Origin: Lepidostoma basale
Taxonomy: Eukaryota > Arthropoda > Insecta > Trichoptera > Lepidostomatidae
Length of the DNA stretch: 64,000 nt
Reading direction: 5' to 3'
Assembly (NCBI GenBank): GCA_022606425.2
Contig: JAHDVF020000424.1
Coordinates: 266,210 to 330,209 of the forward strand
This document shows positions 51,890-63,092 of this stretch, one piece after another (the first letter of the stretch is position 1; each line of letters opens with the position of its first letter). The translations under genes and the position numbers were made by a program. The notes under the pieces are model-generated. The model did not search any database. It was not told the origin of the DNA and saw nothing but the letters and a program-made list of their open reading frames with translations.

Positions 51890-53058
51890 CCATAATGTAA
51901 CTACTCAAGGGGAGAAAACAATTCGTCTCATACGGAATTTTTCAATCGGAACATTTTCTTGTATATTTAGGGGTGCCACAAGGTTCAAACTTAGGGCCAC
52001 TCCTCTTCACCATCTTCATAAATGATATTGCGAAGGTGATAAACTTCTCGCGATTTCTTTTATTTGCCGATGATCTGAAATTATTCCTGGAAATTAAAAA
52101 TCCTGAAGACTGTCTTCGCCTCCAGTCGGACATCAATAATATTGTTAACTGGAGTCACAGTAATCAAATGCAATTCAATGTCTCCAAATGCGTTATGCTA
52201 TCATTTACTAGAGCATTGAGAACTGTATATCATAGATACACAATGAACAACCAGCAACTGTCACATGTATCTACGATGAAGGATCTCGGAATCATCTATG
52301 AGAGTAGGCTGACTTTTCGTGCACATATCGAGAGGATTTGTGGCATTGCACTGAGGATGTTGGGGTTCATCGTCCGGACCGGAAGGGTTTTCAGGGATCC
52401 CAATGTGCTCAGAGTCCTATACAACGCATTGGTTCGGAGCAGGCTCGAAAGTGGTTCTGTGATATGGAGTCCTAACGAGGCGAGATATTCCGTTATGCTG
52501 GAGAGGGTTCAGAAAAAAATTCTGAGGTATCTCTACATGAGGGAGTATGGTAGCTTTCCGTGGCTCTATTCCACGGCATTTCTTCTAGGAATGCTCGGAA
52601 CCAATTCTTTACAGCTTCGAAGAGATGGACATCTAATAACCCATTTCTTCAGATTAATTAGGGGATACTTCGAGAACTCGGCCGTACTGGAGGATGTTGG
52701 TCTTTTTGTCCCCGATAGATATCTCCGACAGTGACAGCACAGATTGTTTTACCTACCGGCCGCCAGAACCAATCTGCCTCTGGTGACACCGGTGGGAAGA
52801 GCAATTAGTTTGCTGAACGCGGTCTCTTCGGAGATCGACGTCTTTCATGTTAGTGAAAGTACGTTCAGGGGGCAAATTCTATTGACTTTGGAAAGTATCT
52901 TGTCTGCCTACTGTCGAACCATCTCTAATGCGTTCCTAGTACTTTGTTGTATTTTTATGATATTTTTCCTGTACTTAATAGATGCCTTAAACATTTTCCT
53001 ATTTGTAATGTCTATTGAGTTAATAAACTGATTTGAACTGATTTGATTTGATTAAATA
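51890..53058 (+). pseudogene. Jockey/CR1-group LINE reverse transcriptase, C-terminal half, one stop
   Basis: An almost intact frame from KGRKQFVSYGIFQSEHFLVY (51905) to 53031. It shows GVPQGSNLGPLLFTIFINDI (RT block 4), RFLLFADDLKLF (block 5, the FADD catalytic aspartates), NQMQFNVSKCVML (block 6) and HVSTMKDLGIIY (block 7). The family C-terminal domain follows with ALVRSRLESGSVIWSP and VERVQKKILRYLY-like segments. A single in-frame TGA (52732-52734) precedes LPAARTNLPLVTPVGRAISL and the end. The endonuclease and RT blocks 1-3 are missing (5' truncation). The 3' end is tgatttgaactgatttgatt, a short pentamer-like tail. It reads as a recent insertion, inactive. Confidence 0.9.
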
Positions 53059-53955
53059 AAAACTGCATTTTATTGCAAAAGGGAATATTTCTAAAACTTT
53101 TACATACTCGTATTGCACAAATCTTTGGTTTTGTCAACAGTCATAAAATAGCGAACTTAAACATAGCAAAACGTGAATGATATGTCAAAAGTCCGCTTAA
53201 ATCCTATATGTCATTAAAAGCTCAATGTCATTAAAAACTCTACACTATTTTCAAACAGGGATTTTTGGAACTTCCTAAAACTTTAAAAACCTCTCCTGTA
53301 TATTGTGAAAACATGACATGTTTGCTTTTGGTAAATAAGTACCAAATTATTCTCTATAAATTCAGCTTAGATCATTAATACTGTTATCTGATTCTCACAA
53401 CGCAAGTACCTATCAATCAAGCTAGAATCATATTTCATTATCTTCGAGGTGACTTCAAAGGCATCCACACAAAAGTATCAGAGGTTCTCTCTGTTGATAT
53501 ATTTCGTGTTTCGTCCACGGCAGGGACCATGTATGGGTAAATTATAAATATTCATGCTCTTTAGGTCATTCCAAGTGACTGGATTCAATCCTTTTTCAGC
53601 CTTCCCATATTTCCTTCGCCCTCTCAAGTTGCCGAATAAACTCGCGTCTTATGTCCCAAGCCTAGAATTACTTAGCTTCCCATTTAGTTTAGAAAGATTT
53701 CCTCTCACGTTAAATGTGTTTTGTTTTTATTTGAGGGACTCAAGTGTTACTATCTCAAATTAAATCGGATTCCGAGGGAAAATTTCATCTACTTTAAGGA
53801 GACATCGATCATCAATAAAGTATACATTTGAATAATAATACCATTAACGTGTTTTGATTTTTATGAAATACGAGACACGTATATTTTATGATAGATATAA
53901 ATTAAACTCTTACATGTTTTGTTATAACACTACTGCCATTTAAGTTTTTTCATAT
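53059..53955. other. No gene recognised
   Basis: AT-rich. The frame 53554-53763 has no motif. Confidence 0.35.
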
Positions 53956-53957
53956 CC

Positions 53958-54345
53958 TAACGACCAGATTTATTCTTAGCGCTCTACATTCCTTTCCAAT
54001 ATCAGCAATTGAAACTGTCATACATCGTTTTACCACACCAACCAAGTTTAGTAATATTCATATCTTCATCAGGATAATAAAGGCGATCACTTGAAATTGC
54101 CCTGAAAATTTGAAGAGTATGAAATCCTGTCGGCAAAAAAATGCAGTAGTTAGAGGCATTAAAAATACTTCATCAATAGGTAGTTTTAACAAATGTCCAC
54201 AAAACTGATAGTAAAAAAAATGAATATTTTATCGAATGTTTAAATTATTTATAACTAACTAACTAACCATCACATCGTCTCTCCAAATGGGTAGACAGAA
54301 AGAATGGACCCCACACTGTTCTTTCCTGGCAATATTTATTTACAA
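53958..54345 (-). mobile_element. Two LINE-A scraps
   Basis: 53965-54038: a damaged RFNC and IGKECRALRINL. 54255-54335: tail (actaaccatcacatcgtctc, tccaaatgggtagacagaaa). The sequence between them is AT-rich. Confidence 0.55.
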
Positions 54346-54920
54346 TTCATTCGAATTAACTTTAAATATGGATTTGAAAATTATCAACTACACGCTATTA
54401 TCTATTTCTTCTGCATGTTTGTATAAAAAGTTTAAGTGATTGTAATCTTAATTTATATTTTTACTCCGTTCACCCAGTTAGTTTATTTCATAGAATCACA
54501 ACAATAAATAAAAATGTACATTTTTTATATCATAACCGTTTTCAAGACTTTTTTCTACACTTAAAGTCAAATATCGTGACTGAAGTAGGCGCTTAATACC
54601 ATTTTTATGTTAATATGAATATTAATGGGCATAAAAAGGCAAATTTATATGTAATAACTCAAGTATGTTAAAAAGGTCAGTTTTGTTTTCTGGAAATCAG
54701 TGCATTAATCACAAAACTGATATCCTTCGTTAATGAAAAACAAACTTTTTTTGTTAATTTATAAAGTGAAAAATTATGTGCCGAAAAGCAATAAAAACTC
54801 GTTAAATTTTTAATGAGAAAAGATTAAATAATTTAAATTACGAACGCTTCAATTCAAATTCAAATAATCGTACAACAATAATGAATCATTTTAACTGACT
54901 CAAAATGTAAATAATAATAA
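54346..54920. other. AT-rich, nothing recognised
   Basis: No gene or repeat recognised. Confidence 0.35.
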
Positions 54921-54925
54921 ATTAT

Positions 54926-55085
54926 ATTTATTGTTTCTTGAACAATTATGTAGAACTCCATATTGAATATTTAATTCGAATGAAAATGTCAGTTTTCTAG
55001 ATGCTCTATTATATTTTATGAGAATGACATGTTTCTCCCTTCTAAGGCATTATCAAATGTGACAAAACATTGACTGACATTCGTC
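54926..55085 (-). mobile_element. FB2 left arm
   Basis: tattgtttcttgaacaatta, aatgtcagttttctagatgc, then GACATGTTTCTCCCTTCTAAGG, CATTATCAAATGTGAC. Minus-strand module TTTGATAAT..GAAACATGTC with GAG for GCG. Confidence 0.65.
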
Positions 55086-55590
55086 TTAATTAAATAATAA
55101 ATCCGATGAAAAACATATAAAAACGGGTTTGTCATTGAATGAGCAGGAAACTTGAAACAATCCGATCATTTGATTCTAAATTATTATCAAAATAATGATT
55201 CTTTCGTATGAAGCACTTGATTTGTTATGTAATATGTTAAAAATTAATGAAAAACTCCCTTATATTTTGTTTTAACCGCTAAATTCCATTTTTTTTAAAC
55301 AACTAACAGTTTTTGCTCCATCTGAAACTTAATCAGTGTAACAAAAAAAACTTTGAAAACAGCTTTATTTGTTTTATAACGCTGACCCTGACCATGAAAA
55401 TATAATAAATAAATATATAAACATTTATTTTACTTATTTATACACCCCTACATTTAATTTACTTATTTTAATAACTAATCGGCTTCGGTCCTTGACGAAG
55501 CTCCGTTGGAAGCAAAACCGTTTGATAATTTACAAAAAAAACAAGATGAAATATAATTTTCAATTCAGAAATGTTCAGTGTTTTAACTTA
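55086..55590. other. AT-rich; FB10-like arm at 55480-55545
   Basis: tatgaagcacttgatttgtt (55217-55236) is the end motif. 55489-55530 reads TTGACGAAGCTCCGTTGGAAGC (in two parts) AAAACCG, an FB10-type module with CTGANGA seen as TTGACGA. Confidence 0.45.
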
Positions 55591-55592
55591 CT

Positions 55593-55745
55593 CACTCACT
55601 AACATAATCTCATCGGATAGGCAGAAAAAATGGACCGTCACATTGTACTTTCCTGACATATTTCGTACGCTTCCTCAACATTTATACATCATGTCATGCA
55701 CGCACGTCGATATCTCCGATTCCTTACGTGGGCGTATATATCTTT
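55593..55745 (-). mobile_element. LINE-A tail fragment
   Basis: actcactaacataatctcat, cggataggcagaaaaaatgg, then codons back to CMNVEEAYEICQESTM. The hairpin arm is lost. Confidence 0.65.
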
Positions 55746-55892
55746 GAATCAAACGTTTTTAGCACTTTGATAGATTTCCCTAGCGTCATCGCCAGACGCA
55801 GGTTAATTGTGTTAGCTTGGGATAATATATCTCACATCTGGAACATATACTCTTTTTCGCAGATCTATTTACGATGTTCAATAGCGAAATAT

Positions 55893-56200
55893 TTTGCTAA
55901 CTAACTAACCAACACGCCATTTCCCTGAAGGAGGATGGGTTAGGTGGCGAAAGAATCTACTTCCACACATTCCTTACTGACATACTTCTCTCACTTCCTC
56001 AAAATTCATACATCGTGTCGATACGTGGCCGATATTCAATATGTGATGTATTTGAATCGTGCCGTGATCACATCGTGCCTTGTATTCCTCGGTCTTCTTC
56101 TATTTCTAGTTCCATTTATATGGTTAACATATACATTTAACCCTTCTTTCCATTTATCCAAATTATCTAAATATTCCATTATTTTGAATACTGAAAAATG
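55893..56200 (-). mobile_element. LINE-A 3' end, decayed
   Basis: gctaactaactaaccaacac, then a rearranged hairpin, and codons back to VYVNHINGTRNRRRPRNT and LDKWKEG. Confidence 0.7.
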
Positions 56201-56793
56201 TTGCTAGTAAAATAAACTTTTAAACATTTTTAAAAAAACATGAGAAATGTTTTGATATTGTAGTTAACCGTTTACTTTGACGCATGGATTAACAAATATT
56301 TAAAACGTGCTTTAATTCTTATCAGAAACAAAATTGCAGATATTCCCCGAAATACCAAATTTTGTAAGTTTAATTATAAATCTGTAGTTATTAACTATCA
56401 CAACCCACTCTTAAGATTCTGTTATAATTCGGTCCGCAACTAGAAAAGCTGCCGCAAAACAATATAAAGTATAAAAACGTTAATAATTAATATTGGATTT
56501 ATCTAAAAATATTCACCGACGGCATTAGCAGTACTTAAAACTGCGACGATAACTTATCGATGATACATATCAGCATATGTACTAAAGCTCAATTTTTTTA
56601 TGAAGACTTTCCGTAATTATATGTATGTTAATTAAAAAAATAAATAAATAGGTATAAAAGTAATCAATATTTGGAAAATATTTCCGTTTACATAAGAACC
56701 TTTTTTTTTGTTAAAAAAAAGACTCACACCAAAGATTTAAATCAAAGGTTTTAGAGTTTATATTACAATATTCGATTTGAGCAGGAAATAGCT
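56201..56793. other. AT-rich, nothing recognised
   Basis: No gene or repeat recognised. Confidence 0.35.
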
Positions 56794-56794
56794 C

Positions 56795-56890
56795 CTTATT
56801 ACGAAAGAAGGAATCTGGTTGTGTCCAGGCTTCAAGCCCCCTGGATCAGGAGCCAAGTGTTATATCCCCTAGACCACTAACCGATCGAAT
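56795..56890 (-). mobile_element. S2 tRNA-like SINE copy
   Basis: Minus strand: GGTTAGTGGTCTAGGGGAT (A-box like), ACACTTGGCTCCTGATCCAG, GGGGCTTGAAGCCTGG (weak B box), acacaaccagattccttc. About three quarters identical to the copy at 27223. Confidence 0.65.
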
Positions 56891-57011
56891 GTGGATGTGC
56901 ATTTTAAATAATAAATACAAGCACATATAAAATTATCAAGCGATAAAACAATTAAAAAATGTATTAATTATGTAACTGTTTTTTAATTTTTTGTTAATTT
57001 TTTTACGAAAT

Positions 57012-57535
57012 GTTTCGAATAAAACTAACTAACAGAAGCAGTAGGCAGAAACAATGGACTTCCACTTTTCTTTTCTGACATATTTCTCTCGCTTCATCAA
57101 CATTCACACATCGTGTCATGCACGCGTGTCATTTTCTCTGACTCCTTACGTGGCCGACATTCAATATTTAATTTATTTGATCGTGCCACGTTTTCTTCGG
57201 TCTTCCTCTATTTCTGGTTCCATTTACATCGTTAACATACCCTATTTTAACCATTTTTTCTTCATTCATTATTTCCATGTGTCTAAACCATCTTAATGAT
57301 CCGTTCATTATTTTGGTCATAATTCGCACGGTCATGACGCGTCATTCGCACCGTATTTACTTCGTATATTTTCATTTGATACTCTATCATACACAGAGTC
57401 TTCTCACAACTCATCTCTACCGCATTTATTCTGTTCTCATATTTCTTCTGCCAGTTATGCTTTGCTTCCATATATAAGGGATGGGACCAGAACTTGAATT
57501 GAATTGTGAATGGCCATTTTCGCTTTCATTGATAA
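57012..57535 (-). mobile_element. LINE-A copy
   Basis: Damaged tail (aacagaagcagtaggcagaa), then codons back through VGHVRSQRK, RNRGRPKKTWHDQIN, NGSLRWFRHMEIMN, to NAVEMSCEKT and KWPFTIQFKFWSHP. The frame is broken at several places. Confidence 0.75.
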
Positions 57536-57990
57536 ATTCTTGTTTCCAATAACTATTTCTAAAGTTATATTCACTTTGTTACCCGCACCAACCCGCAAGA
57601 ATATATTAAATAAACACATATATTATTTGTAGGAATGGAGAGGTACACGATATATTTGGCAGGAGCTAACTCCCCGAAGGAGAGTGAACGCACCTGGTCC
57701 AAAATAAACTTTCCTCCCCGGACACTATCTGTCCTGATGAGTAAACACCTTACTAAAGGTACCATTGGGAAAGATAACACTTTTCGCCGAACATGAAAGG
57801 GTACTCGAACAGATTTTTTTGTGTACGCTTACTATGTTTAAAAACCATTCACTTTTGTTTCATAAAAAAAATCTTTTTAAAAATCAGGCAATCAGTAATA
57901 AATATCTAAAATATTTTATTTATTATAATGGGGTTTGATTAGTACTATCCGTTCATTGCTAATAATGAATTAAAATATATTTTAAGAGTT
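57536..57990. other. No gene recognised
   Basis: The minus frame 57571-57780 is short with no motif; the rest is AT-rich. Confidence 0.35.
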
Positions 57991-57994
57991 ACTC

Positions 57995-58450
57995 AAGTAA
58001 ACAATCAAACAAGCAAACCATCACGCCGTTTCGCCGCAGGGGTAGGCAGAGGGAATGGACCGCCACACTACTCTTTCCTCTAGATTCCTCCACATTCATA
58101 CAGCGAGTCAAACACCCACGTCGATTCTTCCGACTTCTAACATGACCAACCTTTAAAATTTGATTAATTTGGTCATGCCATGTTTTCCTCGGTCTGCCTC
58201 GACTCGGTACTCCATTCACATCATTAATGTATACTTTCTTAACCATTTTTTCTCCATCCATTCGCTTTATATGTCCGAACCAACGCAGCGATCCTTTCAT
58301 AATTTTGTTCATTCTACATTCTTCCGCTCTACATTCCTTTCTTATATCAGCATTTGAGATTCTGTCGTGAATCGTTCTAACACACATACGTCTTAGGGAC
58401 CTCATCTCTACCGCATTTATTCTGCTCTCATCCTTTTTTAACTTCAAGCC
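57995..58450 (-). mobile_element. LINE-A 3' end, GTTT subfamily
   Basis: Second-best LINE-A frame: KKDESRINAVEMRSLRRMC, VRTIHDRISNADIRKEC, GSLRWFGHIKRMDGEKMVKK, VPSRGRPRKTWHDQINQILK. A 19-base deletion near 58080 shifts the frame before the tail. Then gtttcgccgcaggggtaggc and (TTTG)n. Close to the 18106 copy. Confidence 0.85.
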
Positions 58451-58836
58451 TCCGAGACATGAAAAATAGAAAATGCTTCAAATAAGTTAATAAAAAATTT
58501 CAGAGCGACTGATTAAAATGTATAAAAGAATTCAATAATTGAATAATGCGTAGATATTCACGGCTGGTAACAATACATGTTGCGATCTTGGGAAAATCCA
58601 TGTAACTTGTCTCCCTCAACCGACGTTTCGGATATCGTTTCAGTCTCCCTCTTCAGGAGTGTTATCTATAAACAGGATAGTTAGTCATAACTACCCTAAA
58701 TATGGAAATTGAAACAATCTCTGAAACGTCGATCGATGGAGATATTATATTATAATTTAACCAAGATCCCAAAAAACCTATTGTACAATCGATTCAGATT
58801 TTGTTTTATTCCTAAAATATGTTTAAAAATCTCATT
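58451..58836. mobile_element. FB8 element
   Basis: Minus-strand module: CTGAAGA (58656-58650), extra G, helix II GGAGA/TATCC (58648-58644, 58634-58630; four of five pairs), GAAAC (58629-58625), GTC (58624-58622). A right-hand remnant lies on the plus strand (ATCTCTGAAACGTCGATCG, 58718-58736). Confidence 0.55.
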
Positions 58837-58837
58837 T

Positions 58838-59046
58838 ACAGTTTCTTGAACAATGATGTAAAACTAAATATTAAATTATTAATATGTATGAAAAAAGGAT
58901 AGTTTTCAAGGAGTTTCTTTGAAATATTTATGTATGACATGTTTCGCCCTTGATAACGCCTAATAAGGGTGAAACATGTCATACACAAGTATTTTAATAA
59001 AACTCCTTGAAAACAATCGTTTTTTCATACATATTAATAATTTAAA
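58838..59046. mobile_element. FB2 fold-back element
   Basis: Arms of about 95 bases (cagtttcttgaacaatgatg .. ; .. ttcatacatattaataattt). The modules have shrunk to GACATGTTTCGCCCTTGATA (left) and CCTAATAAGGGTGAAACATGTC (right, in two parts). Confidence 0.75.
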
Positions 59047-59292
59047 AAATCTTATTGCGATGGCAATGTCGACTGATGCTAAAAAAAATAAAGAAGAATG
59101 TGTATTTTTTAAATGACACTCGTAAAATGATAATGTATGAAATTAAGAGATTTTTTGATACACTGCATTTATAGAGCGGGTTACCCCGTTGGAGAGTTAT
59201 TAAAACCATGACAAAATAAATAAATAAATAAAGTTGTTGGAGAGTCTTTGAATATGAACGGTCTTATGATGCAAGTATGGAAAGGGACTCAC
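59047..59292 (-). other. Start of the receptor intron
   Basis: Follows the exon on the minus strand and begins GTGAGT at 59292-59287. AT-rich, with no repeat recognised in this stretch. Confidence 0.7.
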
Positions 59293-59620
59293 GGACGTAA
59301 ATGTTGGACATGAGCGTGGCGGGCAGGCAGAACACGATGACCAGGATATCGGCCACGGCCAGGTTGACGATGAAGAAGTTGGTGACGGTGCGCATGCGCG
59401 GCGAGCGGAAGACCACGGCGATGACGAAACAGTTGCCGACCAGGCCCACGGCGAACACCAGCACGTAGGCCACGCAGTACACGGCCGTCATGGCCGCGCT
59501 GTGGCGGTAGTACATGTCCGCGCCCGCGCTGGCCGCCGTCGCCGCCGCCACCGCCGCGCTCGTGGCCCCCGGCGCCCCCGTCAGGTTGGCCGCCAGCAGC
59601 GGCTCCTCGGCGGGAGACAT
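59293..59620 (-). CDS. SIFaR: SIFamide-receptor-like GPCR, first coding exon
   Basis: Partial gene: 109 codons plus one base, from ATG at 59620-59618 to 59293, where GTGAGT gives a consensus phase-1 splice donor. The encoded N-terminus is short and Ala-rich (residues 18-34). It has one N-glycosylation sequon, NLT at 12-14. TM1 spans about 46-70 (GN at 62-63) and is followed by the loop [15 protein letters not shown]2 spans about 82-104 ([12 protein letters not shown], with D91 and P100). The exon stops at NIYV; the next base, C, would begin the conserved Pro codon. This loop and TM2 are characteristic of insect SIFamide receptors, plasma-membrane peptide receptors of the neuropeptide FF/GnIH receptor group. 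An allied receptor of that group cannot be excluded. No later exon was recognised in the window. The frame upstream stays open, but this is the first in-frame ATG I found. The exon is far richer in CpG than its surroundings. Confidence 0.82.
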
Positions 59621-59880
59621 TACCTGGGCATCGCTCCTGCACTCACTAAACCCGACGGCACTTATACACAGCTCCGGCTTCAGCGCGACTAACTTCTCGA
59701 AACTTCCAACACTTCCGAAACTTGCGAAACTTTGCTTGCTGGGCGGGTGGCCGGAGGTGGTGTGATCGCGGCGGAGTCCCGGCGCTGAGTGCTGTCCCTA
59801 GTCCTAGTGCAAGTCTCCCTAGCCTCCGCCTGGTACTACAACCCTCCGATACAATAGCGCATGCGCGAGCTCACCCCACC
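59621..59880 (-). promoter_or_regulatory. CpG-rich 5' flank / 5' UTR of the receptor exon
   Basis: GC-rich DNA directly upstream of the receptor start, ending abruptly near 59880. It contains GCGCATGCGC at 59858-59867, the palindromic core of NRF-1-type sites (erect wing in Drosophila). There is no clear TATA box. A run of (a)cttc(c/g)aaact-like repeats lies at 59697-59733. Whether transcription starts here, or an upstream non-coding exon is spliced in, cannot be told from sequence. Confidence 0.4.
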
Positions 59881-62430
59881 CCTGATTTACTTTATCAAAC
59901 TTTTCCTCGATGAACTTATTCAAAAAGTTTCTACTTGATTTCTACCGGAACATTTCAAAAACTCGTAGAATTCCTTTTTAATCTACACAATTCGTACAAA
60001 GTTAAATTGACTTGAAAATGGAAATGCTGGCTACTTATATTATTTATTAAAAAAAATAATAGGCAAAAATCCGAATGTAATCAAAAAATAGTACGAGAAT
60101 ATTTTGAATACAAGAAAACAGAAAGGAATACTTTTTTGGATTTTTGTTCTGATTATTTTTACAGATTCTGATTATTATGACAGAAGTGTACAAAACAAAA
60201 GAAGATCAAATTGGTGTTGCTAATTGTGAAATTTTAACGAGTGTGAAAAAAATATTTACATTGGAAGTTACAACTTGATTACGATTGTACAGTGAACCAA
60301 GTTTTTCAAAAATAGAAAATCTTTACTTCCGTGAATATTTCACGGGTTGCAACTAGTATTATTTAAATTGCCTTTAACAAATCATAATCAAAGCTGTGAT
60401 ATTTTGCATCACTATTGAAATATCACGTCTTACAATCGAAACTTGTAATTATCTTATTAAATCATGTTCTTTCAGTTAATTATCTAAAATTATATTAATT
60501 TTAATAAGTGTAAGTTATTTTTCTCGCACAAATATTACTTACATAACCAAAATGTAACAAATATTAATGTTTGTTAATACAACTTTGCGTTAAAGAATAG
60601 CTAATTGTTTGCTGTATATAAATATGTAACAATAAATGTATTACTACCTGAATGACACGGCAAATAATAATTATAAATAATCATAGCTGGCTTGACATTC
60701 CACACCAGATTGCATTCTATATTTAAACGTGTCTTTACGATTAGATCGAAAACAATAACAGGTACAAAAACGACATAATGTCGGCCAAACCTTCCACCAC
60801 AATGGCAAGAGAAGACGAGAGTTATAGTCCTTTTGAGGGTATTTCTTACAGAAGTAGCTGCAATAACATAAAAAAGATGAAGAAGAAGCAGATAAAACAT
60901 ATTTAATAGTAAAAGAAACATTAATCATCAGGTATACTGTTTCATTTATTCAACTGGCTCCTAAGAATATTGGGATTTGTTTAAAAAAAAAATTATCAAT
61001 TTACACGCAGTTTTTTTTCCATTTCCACAACTATATATTTATATCGTATATGTTTATACCGTTGTCTCGATAATGAATGTGTAAATAAATTCGAAATATT
61101 AAAAAAAAATTAACTCACAAGAGGAAAAAGCAGAGTTTTACTTCATAAAAATTCATCATTATAAAATTCCACCTTAGTATTTCAAAAATTAAAAGTTTCA
61201 AAATAAATAACACAATTTTGGGGGATACCTTTCTATATTATGAAAAGTAACACAATTCAATATAATGTATTATTTAATAACAACATACATAAGTAAGAAA
61301 ACATAAAATTATAATGATAGAGAAATTTAAAAGAATGCAGTTTTTAAAACTAAATAAAAGGTTCACATCATAATATAATTTAGATCGTAAGATTTAAATA
61401 ATAATTAATGTAATAATTATAAGAGTTATTTACAATTTCCTATTAAATCAATGCAAGGCTGGGTTTTATACAAATATAATTAATTAAATTATCATTAAAT
61501 ATCATTAATTAAAATATTTGGTTAACTACGATATAATTAGTGAGTATATAGTAGAAATAAGTATACAATTTACAAAATAAATTCTTCAAGAGTTATGTTG
61601 GTAACACAACAGCATCTTAAATTAAATTAATGTTGGTAAATGTGGTATCCATGTTTCACATTACAGATTTTTTAAATCCACAATGTATTTAATTGCACAA
61701 ATATAATCACAATTATTACTATATTTTGGTTAGTAAAGAAACTAAATTATTGAATTTTTTTTTAAATAAACAGGAATTTCTTTTATTGCAATTTTTCCCA
61801 GTATGAGTAAATGATATTACTGCTATTATTTACAAAATATTAATATTTTTTTAATGCAGGTACTCAAATATTTATATACATATCATTAAGTTTCTTTAAT
61901 GAATCTATTGCAAGTATTTCAAGTAGGGAACGTTAAAAATACGGGGATACAGATAAATAACAGTTCTTTATATGTGGTGAGCAAAAGAGAAATTGAAACT
62001 TTCGTTTGAATCCCTGAATGAAAAATGTAATCGACATATTTGAAGCAGATGTTCTGAATGTAATTCCATTCGAAGCCTGTTTTTGTACTTTTGTGGAAAC
62101 AGTTATTTAATATATGCTGGATATTTTTTTCCACAAATGAGAATACTTTAACGTTCTAAAAATACTACTTTTACGTCTCGTCGCAACCTCTACTAAAATA
62201 ATAAGGAACATTAGTTTTAGAATTTTGAAAAACAAAATGGTAATTTAAAAAAATAATAAAACGAAAACAGTGACACAAAAGACCTTATTTGAATCAATTT
62301 TTACTGTTTCTTTGATAACGGCATTATTATGATTTAGATAAATTAGGAAAAAAAAATTACATGTCGAAACATAACAAAAGGCCACATTTTTATATTGATG
62401 TTAACTTAGTAGGTAAATATAAGATTATAC
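59881..62430. other. AT-rich upstream DNA without recognised repeats
   Basis: About 2.5 kb in which I recognise none of the LINE, SINE or fold-back families that fill the rest of the window. Open frames (60601-60928, minus) lack motifs. Confidence 0.4.
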
Positions 62431-62434
62431 TTGT

Positions 62435-63092
62435 ATTTCTTCTATGTTCGCCATACTTTGTGCTGTAGATGTTTTATTTGTCTTTTTCTTTTTTATATAA
62501 TTTGCATATACAACACTAACTTTAAAAAAAATATAATTACACATCAGACATGTTTCTGACAACCGGTCCTTTTCAGTGATACATATTATAATGATACATA
62601 TTTAAAATATATAATAATAAAATTGTTTACTAATATAAAGATTTATTTTGAATGGCGCGTTGAAATTTTGCATGTTAATAATAGATATATAACTTTGAGC
62701 TATCTCGAAATTTTAGAAATTAAAAAAGCGATTAAAAATTAAGAAAATATTGTGAATAATCAAATTAATTTAACGTCAATTCCAATCTTTGATTTCTTTC
62801 CTTTAAATAAGAACTTTAAATTATTATTTTAAATTTTTTATTGATTCATAATATTTGTTATAACAAAATAATATTTGTTAATATTTGTTATAACAAAAGC
62901 AAAAACGTTCCAAAAATAAATCTTTATAACATCCGTCAAAACTGATCATATTTGTTACCAATTTTATAATATTTTAAATATGTATTTATGAAGAAGGACC
63001 GAAGTCCAAAACATGTCTGATATGTATTTTTTTTTTCAAGTTAATGTTGTGTATACAAAGTATATAAAAAAGAAAAAGACAAATTATCCTTA
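62435..63092. mobile_element. FB4 fold-back element, large spacer
   Basis: Outer arms (tttgtctttttcttttttat at 62478; ataaaaaagaaaaagacaaa at 63064). Left module on the minus strand: helix I ATCA/TGAT, CTGAAAA, GGACCGGTTGTC, AGAAAC, AT, GTC (62579-62540). Right module on the plus strand: TGAAGA, A, GGAC CGAA GTCC, AAAAC, AT, GTC, TGATAT (62987-63023). The spacer is about 400 bases of AT-rich DNA. Confidence 0.7.

Noticed and set aside
59289..59692. Arg/Gly-rich open frames overlapping the receptor exon (59289-59642 minus, 59501-59692 plus)
   Set aside because: Shadows of the CpG-rich receptor exon in other frames; no recognisable domain.
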